Source: Labyrinthula sp. Ha
Lineage: Eukaryota; Sar; Bigyra; Labyrinthulida; Labyrinthulaceae
Length of the DNA stretch: 64,000 bases
NCBI GenBank assembly: GCA_015227615.1
Contig: JAALGZ010000041.1
Location: forward strand, 124,001 to 188,000
Direction of reading: 5' to 3'
The translations under genes were made by a program, and so were the position numbers. This document shows positions 46,007 through 56,052 of this stretch, piece by piece. Below the pieces are notes generated by a model. That model was not told the origin of the DNA. It saw only the letters and a list, made by a program, of their open reading frames with translations, and ran no database searches. The number at the start of each line of letters is the position of its first letter. Position 1 is the stretch's first letter.

Positions 46007-47944
46007 ATGAAGAAATACAATTCAATTATAGCAGCTATTGGTCTAACTTCTATTCTTGTAGCGCTTGGTGTCCTGCAATGCCTGTCAAAGGATTTCATGA
46101 CCGTGAAGCTGGCTACTAACAATGACGCAGGAATCGATTCTGATTCTAAGATCACAAAAGGCATTGTAATTTCTAATATCGGCATGTTTGAATCAACCTA
46201 TGACCCAACAACACTGAATGAAGATCAGAGCAGTATTACCAGATTACCCGGCAATAAGACCACTTATCCAACCATAGATTCGCCCTTTCTCTTTCCAGGA
46301 AGAAACAGCTTCATAAAAGATATGTTACATATTACCAGCGACGAACTATCTATCCCAAGTATTATCAAAGAAGCCTTAGCCGCGGCCGTTGGCAATCAAG
46401 TTGAAGAAATTGAGAACCTTGAGTTCATTAACTGCCAGCAAAGTGTTGAAGAAAGTCAAGGTGCTTTGTCAAATTATTTTTCTGGCTTTGACTTCATACT
46501 TCCTTCTCTTCCTTTCGTAACTTACTCAGTTCTGTCTCTGCAACTCTCATTTTTCCAGAATATAACTAGAGCGCATAACAAAATCAGTGAACAAAGTAGT
46601 GCACCTGTTGCAGAACTCTATTTTTCTTTTTTTCACCAAGCTGCTGAATCTGGAGATTGTTTTGATGTCCTTGCTAAAATAAATGGGAAAACAGAAAGAG
46701 AAATTTTATCTTTAACATTTAGTGACGATGAATTTGGCTGTGTAGAAGGGTTTTATAGTACGTTTCCTGCTACTGCACCTCTTGCCACACGAGGAGTTCA
46801 TTTTTCTTCAAGTTGCGGGGACGCTGGGTTAACTCTTCTTCAATGTTTCTATGTAAAATACAGTGGGGCATTGAGTTACGTAGCAGATGAAAGTATATCT
46901 GATAACGCGGTTTTTCAGTTTGACAATATTTGTGAAATTACTGGATTGTGCAGTACAAAAGTTGAGTACCTTATTGAAATTGGGAACCTATTGTTACTTA
47001 CTGGAGATGAATCATTATTTGAGTATGGAAATGACATTCTGCTTTTGGTTAATTACATGCAAAATCTAGTACCATATACAGATAACTCAGTTGATGAAAT
47101 CAAGATCTTTGAACTAATTGAAGAGTCTGCTGAAGAGCCTTTACCCACAGATTTAAGAGACACATACCTGCCTTGTGTAGTTGCACGAACTGCGCTTGGT
47201 CAGAGTAGCAGATCCTGCAGACTTTCAGAATTTTTAGTATTGACGAGTGATTTAATCAAGGACACTGAGTTTGATATTTCTCCATTAGTTGCTGACCTTG
47301 CTGAGCTATACGATTTGTGTCTAGAAGTGACAACAAATAGATCTGACTGCGCAGATGTGTCAGCTACCATTTATATGAACTCTGTCTACGCTAATCCTAT
47401 TGAAATTGGTAATCTATTTGATCTAATACTGATAGATGGTTATGAAACTGTTTCCTCCTTTTTTCTAGAAGAGTGCTTGGAAGATGAAGATGATGCAACT
47501 CGTTTGGAAAGTGCACAGAGGCTATTGATTGCAAGCGTAAGCTTCTTTGGCAGTGCGTTTCTAGTTGGATTATTATCCTTTTGTGTTAAGAAGAAAAAAA
47601 TAATAGGTTTTATGGTTTGTGGAGTTTTTATTTTAATTGGGGGGTTGTTAAATTTGTTTGCAGTTTTGACTTTTCAAGCAACAGGTTTTTACTCCCAAGT
47701 GGATGAAGGGGCAGATGGATTTAATCAAGTATTTTATGAGAGTGGATCGTTTGAGCTTATTGGGTTTTGTTCATTTTTGTTTTCTCTTGTAGCTGCTGGA
47801 TGTTGGTTTCGTATTGTTTGGAAAAAAGACAGTGAAGATGAAGAGATTGTCGAAACGCTTGAAGTTAAAGAGATGCAAACTACGGAAGAAGTTTCCGTAC
47901 ACGATGTTGCTAATACTCAATCAAAACTAAAAGTCACTGTTTGA
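46007..47944 (+). CDS. Large four-pass membrane protein with cysteine-containing ectodomain, unrecognised
   Basis: A 645-residue single-exon protein. The N-terminus has one hydrophobic segment (about 7-26) that is either a signal peptide or a first membrane helix. A long region (about 27-500) is acidic, contains some 15 Cys often in Cys-rich pockets (for example NICEITGLCS), and has N-glycosylation-like sites, so it is probably lumenal or extracellular. Three membrane helices follow at about 506-527, 531-556 and 582-604, with a KKKK loop between the first two. The tail of about 40 residues is acidic. The overall layout (one helix, big loop, three helices) resembles claudin/tetraspanin-like or SUR7-like topologies, but the loop is far longer and no signature was found. 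The convergent HSF-type gene ends 429 bp away. Confidence 0.8.
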   Translation: MKKYNSIIAAIGLTSILVALGVLQCLSKDFMTVKLATNNDAGIDSDSKITKGIVISNIGMFESTYDPTTLNEDQSSITRLPGNKTTYPTIDSPFLFPGRNSFIKDMLHITSDELSIPSIIKEALAAAVGNQVEEIENLEFINCQQSVEESQGALSNYFSGFDFILPSLPFVTYSVLSLQLSFFQNITRAHNKISEQSSAPVAELYFSFFHQAAESGDCFDVLAKINGKTEREILSLTFSDDEFGCVEGFYSTFPATAPLATRGVHFSSSCGDAGLTLLQCFYVKYSGALSYVADESISDNAVFQFDNICEITGLCSTKVEYLIEIGNLLLLTGDESLFEYGNDILLLVNYMQNLVPYTDNSVDEIKIFELIEESAEEPLPTDLRDTYLPCVVARTALGQSSRSCRLSEFLVLTSDLIKDTEFDISPLVADLAELYDLCLEVTTNRSDCADVSATIYMNSVYANPIEIGNLFDLILIDGYETVSSFFLEECLEDEDDATRLESAQRLLIASVSFFGSAFLVGLLSFCVKKKKIIGFMVCGVFILIGGLLNLFAVLTFQATGFYSQVDEGADGFNQVFYESGSFELIGFCSFLFSLVAAGCWFRIVWKKDSEDEEIVETLEVKEMQTTEEVSVHDVANTQSKLKVTV

Positions 47945-48373
47945 ATTCTTGTTTTAGAGTCCATTTATTAATCTTACATATCTATGTGTACTTAATCAAT
48001 TAATCACAGATCTCAAGTATTAATTAGGAAATATCGTTTATATAACTTTATTTGCCAACATATACTGGGCAAAATATTTTACGGCCGATATTCAAATTAT
48101 GTTAGGCTATTCATTCTGCTTAGATAAAGAAGCTTATTTAATATAAAATAATCATATTTATAGAAAAGTTGAATATTGGTGTTTTTTTCTCATACAGAAG
48201 TTGGATAAACCATAGGAGAATAAGAATAAAATAACCAGACTAAATTTCAAGCTCTTATTTGTTAAGTAAATAAAACAAAATAGAATAGACACTTAGAAGT
48301 GTGACTGCTTATTGGATACTCTAACGCAAACTTTAATAAAATTGATTTATATATTACCCAAGAGTCAATTTGT
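47945..48373. other. Intergenic region between two convergent stops
   Basis: 429 bp of AT-rich sequence carrying both 3' ends. No gene or clear element seen. Confidence 0.5.
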
Positions 48374-48985
48374 TTATTCAAAGTTATTACCAAACAAGAA
48401 CTTCTCAGATAATCCAATACTTTCATTAGAAAGAACAAAGTCCCCATCTGGCTTTTTGGAGGTATCCGTCCCAACTGCATTTCCAAAATCATACAGCTGA
48501 AAAAAACTATTCAGAATATTCTGAACAACTTCAGCTTGTTTTCGTATTTCAAGTAGTGAATTATACAAGCTCAATGTAGTAGCGGAAGCACCGTCATTGT
48601 TACAAGACTCATTTCTCCTAGAGGTATCACGTGACGTATCACTTCTATATTTGCTCTGCTTCTTGCGTTTGATCTGGCTCATAAGCTCTAGCGAATCTCG
48701 TTGGAAACACGGATGATAAAAATGCCATCTGCGAATAGTTTTCATTTGAGGATTCAAACTGAGAGTGCATCTTGATTTTCTAAATCCATACAGGTGTAGT
48801 TGACGGATGAAGCTAGCCAGGCTACCTTTGAAAAGAACTCGTACAATGTGCTTATTGAAGAGTTCTTCATTTCGAACTTCAAATCTCGTTCCGCACTTAG
48901 ACCAACCTCCTGTTTGGGGATCTACAAGATTGGTGATTGCCTGTAGTTTGGAAAGAAAAGGCGATAGAGTCTCTGGATATTTCAT
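48374..48985 (-). CDS. HSF-type DNA-binding protein, 203 residues
   Basis: The first 100 residues match the winged-helix DNA-binding domain of heat-shock factors: FLSKLQAITN at the start (about 10-19), a Trp-Ser turn (W28), the TRFEV strand (33-37), the recognition-helix block SLASFIRQLHLYGFRK (about 55-70) and FYHPCFQR (about 89-96). The end of the domain is followed by a Lys/Arg-rich nuclear-localisation-like run (about 105-113), a Ser/Asn-rich linker, and a hydrophobic heptad-like helix (about 138-166) that could oligomerise. It is short compared with animal HSF1 and has no obvious activation domain, typical of the expanded HSF families of protists. It should bind nGAAn-type elements in the nucleus; target genes are unknown. 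Single exon. The start is the only ATG placed before the domain. Confidence 0.85.
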   Translation of the reverse strand: MKYPETLSPFLSKLQAITNLVDPQTGGWSKCGTRFEVRNEELFNKHIVRVLFKGSLASFIRQLHLYGFRKSRCTLSLNPQMKTIRRWHFYHPCFQRDSLELMSQIKRKKQSKYRSDTSRDTSRRNESCNNDGASATTLSLYNSLLEIRKQAEVVQNILNSFFQLYDFGNAVGTDTSKKPDGDFVLSNESIGLSEKFLFGNNFE

Positions 48986-49636
48986 TTTGATATTGTGTTT
49001 TGTTTTGTTAATATCAATAGCCTGGGAGTTTCAAGAGCATTTCCCGAGATTACAGAGGAGTAACGCCTTCGTTGTTCTCCAAGCTAGGAAGAAGTGTGTG
49101 ATCGTCAGTTAGTTTTTAAACTTTCCATGGTATTGCAGTATTGCTTTCTCTCTTGCTATCAGATAACACAAAATAGATTCAAGCGGTGGCTAGCTATTCT
49201 TGAAACATGAAGATAATTAATATTGAAAAAAATTCAACATGGCTGACTGTGGCTAACCTTTACCTTAAACTCTTACAACTAATCAATTTTTCGTCAGATG
49301 GGACGAACAACAGCGAGTGCGAGTCCTAGCGACTGATATATTGTGATACTTAACAAGTTTCTGGCATAAGAATACACACAAAACCAAGAAAAACCTAAAC
49401 CCTATTAAAATTTAAAAACTTTGTGAAACCCTTTTCTTACAGAGTTCAAAGGGGTTGGGAGGGGCAAACTTTCAAAGTCAACAGCTTTGGGATTCCTGAT
49501 TTTCAGGTTATCAATGTTCTCTAGTTTAGAAACAGTGCTATTATATTGGCAGAGTTCTTTGACACCAAGAAATTTAATGCAAATAGTCTTCATCATCACG
49601 CTTTGTGGTAATCGGTGTTAGAGTTAAACACAGAAC
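48986..49636. other. Spacer upstream of the HSF-type gene
   Basis: No gene called. A 64-codon minus frame (49405-49599) has no domain. Probably contains the promoter of the HSF-type gene. Confidence 0.45.
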
Positions 49637-52600
49637 ATGAGATATCATGAGTGTGCATTTATTATAAGTGAAGAGCTGGTTAAAGTGATATTCTTAGAAA
49701 AACTAGATTTCCAACAGCAAGACCTACATCAAATTAATGCTCTATGTACTATTATAGAACTACAGAGATTGAAAACAACACTTTGTTTCTACTTGCAACT
49801 TACTCTATACAAACTATTGAGTAGAACAAATAAGGCTCATAAAGAGATTATAGGCAACCTTGAGCAAAAGGTGAATTTTCTTCTGCCAGGCTGCAATACT
49901 TTCTAATATGACGCCGATAACACGTACATTAACCTTTTTGACCTTTATCATGGCTGTTTTTTTTGTTTCCCCTTGATTTCGTAGCAGCCAAAACACTCCA
50001 ATATTTCAACTTTGTTCCTTGCTGACCTTAACTTTAGTTAGATTTTCCCTACAAGTAATTCATATCTAAGACGAGACCTTTACATATACTAAATAATGGT
50101 TAAAGGTTCTTTATAGCCCGTTCTCTCATTAGTTGAAATTAATCAAGCACCTATATTAGTTTGATACTCAGCAACAAAACCTTTGTTGTTTCGTGCGCTC
50201 CATACCTCATTGAATGAAGTACGGTACGAAGCAATGACAATGACTTGTTGCTACGCATACTATTAATTGAATGCAAATGCTCAAACTGTTAAGCTCAAAA
50301 GAAAATATGTTTTTTTGGTTGTAACTTTATGTAACAGAGGCCTAGTGCATTATTTAGAGCAACAAACTTAAGGTATATAAAGGAAGAAACAAGCGTACTC
50401 AAGAAATATATAATTGACCCTGAAAAAAACAATATAAGTTCTCAATACTTGTCCAAGAAAATGCCAGATCACTTAGCTAGTTCCAAACCTCCAAAATCCA
50501 TAGCACTACAGCAGGTAGACCACACATTTTAGGAATTCCGTGAACAATACTTCTTTAGACTACATTTGTGTAAGGAATAAGAAGACAGTTTATAGCTCTC
50601 TTTTTGGCCCAATGAAAGATGTGAAATGTATCTGCTGATGGAGTTATTTGGGTATAAAATTAACTAGAGCTCAGAAAAATGTCCATTAAGAGCTGGTTTA
50701 GCCAACAACCTCTTGAATACCCCTCACGAAAAAAATGAGAATAAGGTATTTAATTTATAGTATTTAAGAATTTCAATCATTTTTTCTAGCTTAATTGACA
50801 CATTAAAATATGAAAGTTTAGAACCTGCTACATATTTTGTCGATTTTGAGTCTTAAATTTGGTTCTTTCATTTAGGTTTCTAAGACGGTAGTTTCACCTT
50901 CAGTCAATAAACGAATACACTAGAATTTCCACAGATAAAGGAATGTCACATCTCATAATATTTGTAAATAGCAGCTAGAGCAAGAACACCAGTTTCCAGC
51001 ACATTCCATTTACTAAGATAATTACTCTTTCAGAAACATAGTTAAAACAATCTTCTCTCAAATTCTTAGAGAATTCTACTGTGGGGAAGAAATTTCGTGC
51101 CTATGAGTGATAATACAGCGGGAAACTTTGCTATAACCATACATCAAGAGCACATATGGTCTATCAAGTTTTGAATATGAAGCAAGAATTTCCAAAATAA
51201 ACTAGCCTAGATATATACTATTCTTTTTTCACCCTGAGTGAAATGTACTGTCTCGGTGGGATCACATTGCCAGAGAGGGTGTTCTTTTCTATCTTCTCAG
51301 TAGTTTACACTGGCCTTACCTGGGGACCGCCAGAGAAATATCAATAAGATGTCAAATTTTTCCTATCATGTAGGTATTTTTTAAATACAATTTGGAGCCA
51401 TACCAAAAACTTCATGCTGCCATGGTCCCTATTCTAATAATATTTTCACTATGAATAATAGATACTATACCTTATCCAGACTGTTAAACAAAATGCTTCC
51501 TCAGGAGGTGTAGCTACAAGTTTATCCAGAGCGTTAAACTCCGTCCACGAGGTTGAAGACGAGATAAAACTTACTTCTGTAGGATCAATCAAACCAAGCT
51601 ATGATTCCTCAATGCTTACACATTCCGTAACATAAGGAACACTGTTTCCACAAAAAGGTTTTGACATGTATTCGACAAAATGCTCTTTCTTGTTCCCAAC
51701 ACACACAGATTTAGTTCATGATTTTTTGCTACTTGAACTCAGCCAAGTTTCTCCTTCGAAAAAATGGATTAAAAATAATTCAGTTATACGTGCTGAATTT
51801 GTAAAAGCTCTTTGTGAAACTCATTTCAAGTCTTGTACTCAATCCGGGAATGATATAGAAAAGTGTGAACTTCTGTTTAGGAGAATACAGAAATGATCAT
51901 CACAGAGATTGCAAGCTTACTATATGGAGAAATTTCACAATTAAATTTACTACAAAAAAAATACAAAATATGATGGCGATCCTTGAAAATAGTGTAGTAG
52001 TCCTTATTTATTCAATCTATATATCTTTTCTACCAGGGGTTGTTCAAGTAGCCTCCTAAACACTAGAGATGTGATTTTATACTTTGAGGTCTCGTAGTCC
52101 ACTTTCCTTGATTGGTTGAATGAGCAATCGTGAAATATATCTTAAGTTTGTACTAAGATAAAACTAAGAATATATATATAGAAATGAGATCATCAAGGAC
52201 TACGTGAAGCCACTTCAAATGATCGACAAGAATGAAAAGATCCCGCTTAAAAAATGCAATGGAGCCAAACTTTAGGTATTACCTCTACTGAAATACTTCA
52301 AATCTTTGCAGAATTTGTTGAAGCAATATTTAAATGATGAAAAAACAGAGTTGAACTACTTTAAAGCGAAATCAAACTTGATAAAAGTTTGGTGAAACAA
52401 CTATAATGTTAAAAAATATAAATTTCAATGTAGAGAAAGTGCTAATTGTATATTTGATGATATTATTAAGCTAGATCATAAATTGCATAAGTAAATTCTT
52501 CAGGTTAAAAGTACAAAATATAATGGATATAAAGTTAAAATCAATTCTAAGTTAAGGAAATGCCAAGAGGACTTGGCTAATGACGAACTTAAGTGAACTG

Positions 52601-54000
52601 AAATAACTTGTTTGGGTGACATCTTAGTCAGTGTTATTGTTTTAGTACTTCATGAAAGGTTTCTTGAGATAACAATATGAGTAGGTTGGTGAAATATGGA
52701 ACAAGTTGTGAGGTAGAGAAGGTACATTTGAATTCTGCTTAAAAAACAGAATAGGCACACCTAGGGTACAAGCCCTAATATTTCAAGAACATCTACAAAG
52801 AGGATTAACAAGAATCTACAAAGACTCAATTCAGATAGATAAGTTACATGACCTTTCAAGATATCTGTTCCTGGTGATATTCCTAGCTGGTCTGGAATAT
52901 TTTTCACAAAAAATATTAACTTCGGCTTCGCTTTTATAGGAAAAGAGATTTTTTAAGTCATTCGTGCTCTCAAGGATCTTGGCCAAACTGATTCTTCTGT
53001 AGTTAGGAGCGATGGAAGTCCAGTTCTGTCTAAAGCTGTAGCAGAATTAAAACTAGCCCCGTCCGTTGTATGAATCATCTCGCAACCACACCGGGCTCAG
53101 CCTCAAAGGATGTTTCGGGTGAAAACTGCTTCACTTCAAGATCAGCTGGAAAAAGCTGTTTTTCATTACTTTGATTCAAAAAAAAAGCTCTTGAACCCCA
53201 GCCTCAAAACTTGCTACATAACCACCAGTAGGAACTTCAGCAGAACTACCTAAAAGTTTAATAGAAAATAAAAGTACCTATGCTAGACTCACACCAGTAT
53301 AATCTTAACGCTTTCTCATAAATTGAGTCAAAGAAATGAGTAATTCCGTTCAATGGTGAAAGGACGGGGTATTAAAGCAAACGCTGATGACAAAAACTCT
53401 GGATCAACTTCTAGAATTTTATTATTAAACGGTTAAAAGATATCAGCATGAAACCAATTCAAAAATAGAGGATGTGATCAGGAAGGGATTATACATGTCT
53501 AAAGAAGTAATAGCTCTAATGGGACAGAAATTAGGAAAAGTGTTTGGATGCTACATAGCCTTAGATGAGATAAACTCAATCTAGATCGTTCTGAAAAAAA
53601 AATATCACCGGATGGTTGGCTTCCATCTTGAAGTTCGCTTCCTAGAAAGGGTTTCACATCTAAAATAATTATTTTTACTTATGACCCAGCTTGAACTTTC
53701 CTTGCAGGCAATATGCACGCGTTTGCTCTAAGGAGCGATGCAAGTACATCTTCCAGTCGAATATTTTTTCTAGATGGGATTTTCATCGTCATCCGTTATA
53801 TATTTCAGCTCTTAAAGGATTAGGGAGAATACATAGCCCAAATTCGAAGGGACTATACATTATTGTGAAGGTTCCACATTCGGTATGGTAAGAGCACCAT
53901 CCAAATCACCTGCAAAAGGCCCTCGGCTACTTTCTGTGTTGAAGTAACTGTGAACCCAGGAAAAAAAAGATAAGAGTGGTAGAAGAAGACATAGGTGACT
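49637..54000 (+). pseudogene. Field of decayed plus-strand coding fragments
   Basis: Several separated pieces read as ordinary protein. 49637-49906 is open for 89 codons. About 50461-50760 is one frame with four or more stops. 51666-51896 is open for 76 codons. About 52180-52680 keeps one Lys-rich helical frame for about 165 codons with only four internal stops (TAG, TGA, TAA, TGA), where roughly a dozen would be expected by chance. About 52863-53180 keeps one frame with two stops. The frame often continues unchanged across a stop, which points to substitutions in dead genes, not to introns. No family could be recognised. They may be remains of more than one gene, and the spaces between them hold nothing recognisable. 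Confidence 0.45.
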
Positions 54001-54730
54001 ATTGTGAGGATGCTTGATGCAAATACAATATTTTTTTCTTGCTGAGAGTATCCACTTAAAAAAAAGAATAAAAGTCTGAACTCTATCCTCCATATCAAAA
54101 TCCACTTACACCATTTGAAGTTTCCATATGTTCTGGTTCAATCCACCAACCATTCATTAACATTACTTTATGCCACCCCTTCTATTAAGAAAACTGTAGG
54201 TGGAGAAGCTGTCAAAAGGTTTTCACTGGAGCCCCCCGCTTTGTTTATTGATAAATAACTTGTAAAACCTATAGACTGTTTTCCTGTTTTTAGTTGAGTT
54301 CCATTCTTGATTTTTATTGGTTTGTATTTTCTAACTGTTTCAATTTCAAAAATATGTCGGAACGTTTTCTTTTCACACTAGGATGCTGTGTCAAAAGAAT
54401 GAACTTACATATTGTACCTATTTCTTTTGTCTTTTTGTATTCCTATTCACAGCCCATTCACATCTATGAATATCGTTCTTTGCTTAATGTCTTTATCCTC
54501 AAAACTTTGCCTAATTTTCCAAGTATAATTCACCAAAGAGTTTAGTTTAGAAATACGTTTTTTGAATCTTAAATATATCTGTTTCTGTTGTTTTCTTTGT
54601 TCTTGTTTGTTTCCTCATTCGCACCATGAACATGGTTCGTTGGTACATGTCTTGGTCATTGTCGTTCATAAATCTTTCAAAATCTTATGATTTATTTTGA
54701 ATTATACTTGTGTCTGATTTTCAATTTTAG
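54001..54730. other. T-rich region before the interrupted gene
   Basis: Mostly T-rich sequence with no supportable gene. A short protein-like piece near 54190-54250 and an 83-codon frame at 54294-54545 may belong to the same decayed field. The segment ends in a good splice acceptor-like TTTTCAATTTTAG at about 54719-54731. Confidence 0.35.
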
Positions 54731-54731
54731 G

Positions 54732-56052
54732 AAATATGTGTTTCGGAAATGCAGTTATCCAATGAAAAAAGTGGAGTACGATGCTTCGGAGTGCAATAAC
54801 CATAATTCTAAACAGAACCTTCTCGCGTTAATCTTTGTAATATTTTTCAAGACTTGCCAAATGTATCGACTCTCTTAGCTGCAGTATTCGGTGTGAATGA
54901 AACAATTTGGCAAATCAATGATCTTGAGGAAATTGAAGAGCTTGCTTTGTTTGGACCAATGGCCTTTGAGCTTGAAGATAGTGTAACTTGCACTAGGGAA
55001 GAGCACTTAGTGCGGTTTAGTGGAACGCCGGGGAATGTGGGTGCCCGCAGTATTTGCTTAGTGCTGTGATTCCATAACTTTAATCTTGCTGTCAGCTTAC
55101 CATTGAACTCGGTGCAAGATTTCCTTAATTTAGTGGGAACCGCTCTAGTTGAAGGAAAACTGGATGAGCTAGTTGCAGATGGTGAAGATATTTATTTTTT
55201 TCTGGCCAATAAATTAGCTAGAAAGTTACGCTGAGAGATCTGTGCTCGTACAGGATGCCATGCAGTTCATTCAGAACTCCTCTACATCTTCAGTAACATA
55301 TAATCAAAATGTGGGATACCTGCCTTCTTTGGTGTTAAACTGAGCTGCAGCAGACTTGCTCCTGGAGCAGGGTTTGTCGTTATCTAGTTTTTTTCTTGAG
55401 CTGTCAAACTCTTACATGCTTAGTGAGGTTGAATATTTTCGTACCGACTTCAGTACCTTTTGTCGTTTTTTGCGTTTTTTTTTATTAAATCATGCTTTTG
55501 GTGTCGCAATCAGTGCACGAGATGCAGTTAGTTTTGTATAAATACAAAGTCTAGATAGAGTTTATTAGGAGTTATTCAAACAATGCTCGATAGAGGAAGA
55601 AAGTTTAGAGGACTTAATGCCATGGCAGAAAGTATTTATAGTAGGAGGTGGTTTTCATGGACTGGGTCTTCTACTTGGATCTTTACATGTGCTTAAAGCA
55701 CAACAGAGGAGTCAATAATTAATACTTGCTCATGTTTCTCAAGTGCTAGGAGGTTTTGGTTGCATTTTTGAGAGTATGATTTGCGAATTAAGTAGCTTGT
55801 CTGACGAGATTTGGCTTCATCAGCATATCAACTCTATAACTTACGAAGAAGATTCTCATCCAATGGCAACTTTGGTTCGTATGCTACTTTCCTTCCTTAG
55901 TAGGTTAACATGTTTTGGTCTTAATATCGGAGTCTGCACTACATGAACTAAGAGTGCCAATATTGACTCAGCCAAGAGATTATGTACCAAATGTATTGAA
56001 TACAAGGCAATCAACTTACTTTTTTAACTTATCAATACTTCCTACACTTTAA
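54732..56052 (+). pseudogene. Well-preserved but stop-interrupted gene, tail-to-tail with the propeller gene
   Basis: From an acceptor-like TTTTAG near 54731 to a TAA at 56050-56052, the plus strand reads as a coherent, mostly helical protein of about 400 residues. Frame one covers about 54818-55190 with one TGA (55067). Frame two covers about 55215-55945 with stops near 55343, 55538, 55559 and 55723. A last piece from about 55950 ends at TAA 56050. The stop at 55067 could be skipped by a 30-nt intron (GTGATT...GTCAG) and the pair near 55550 by a 33-nt intron (GTATAA...TTATTAG). However, nearly all such introns would need to be multiples of three, unlike the clear introns of this window. Recent decay is therefore favoured, with a spliced gene as the alternative. 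Its end overlaps the last codons of the minus-strand gene at 56042. Family not recognised. Confidence 0.6.

Noticed and set aside
42601-53900. The decayed fields as an integrated virus or retroelement
   Set aside because: No reverse transcriptase, integrase, capsid, helicase or transposase motif could be recognised in any frame; the origin is left open.
54732-56052. Stop-codon reassignment to explain the interrupted gene
   Set aside because: All three stop codons end intact genes nearby, and stops of more than one kind interrupt this reading.
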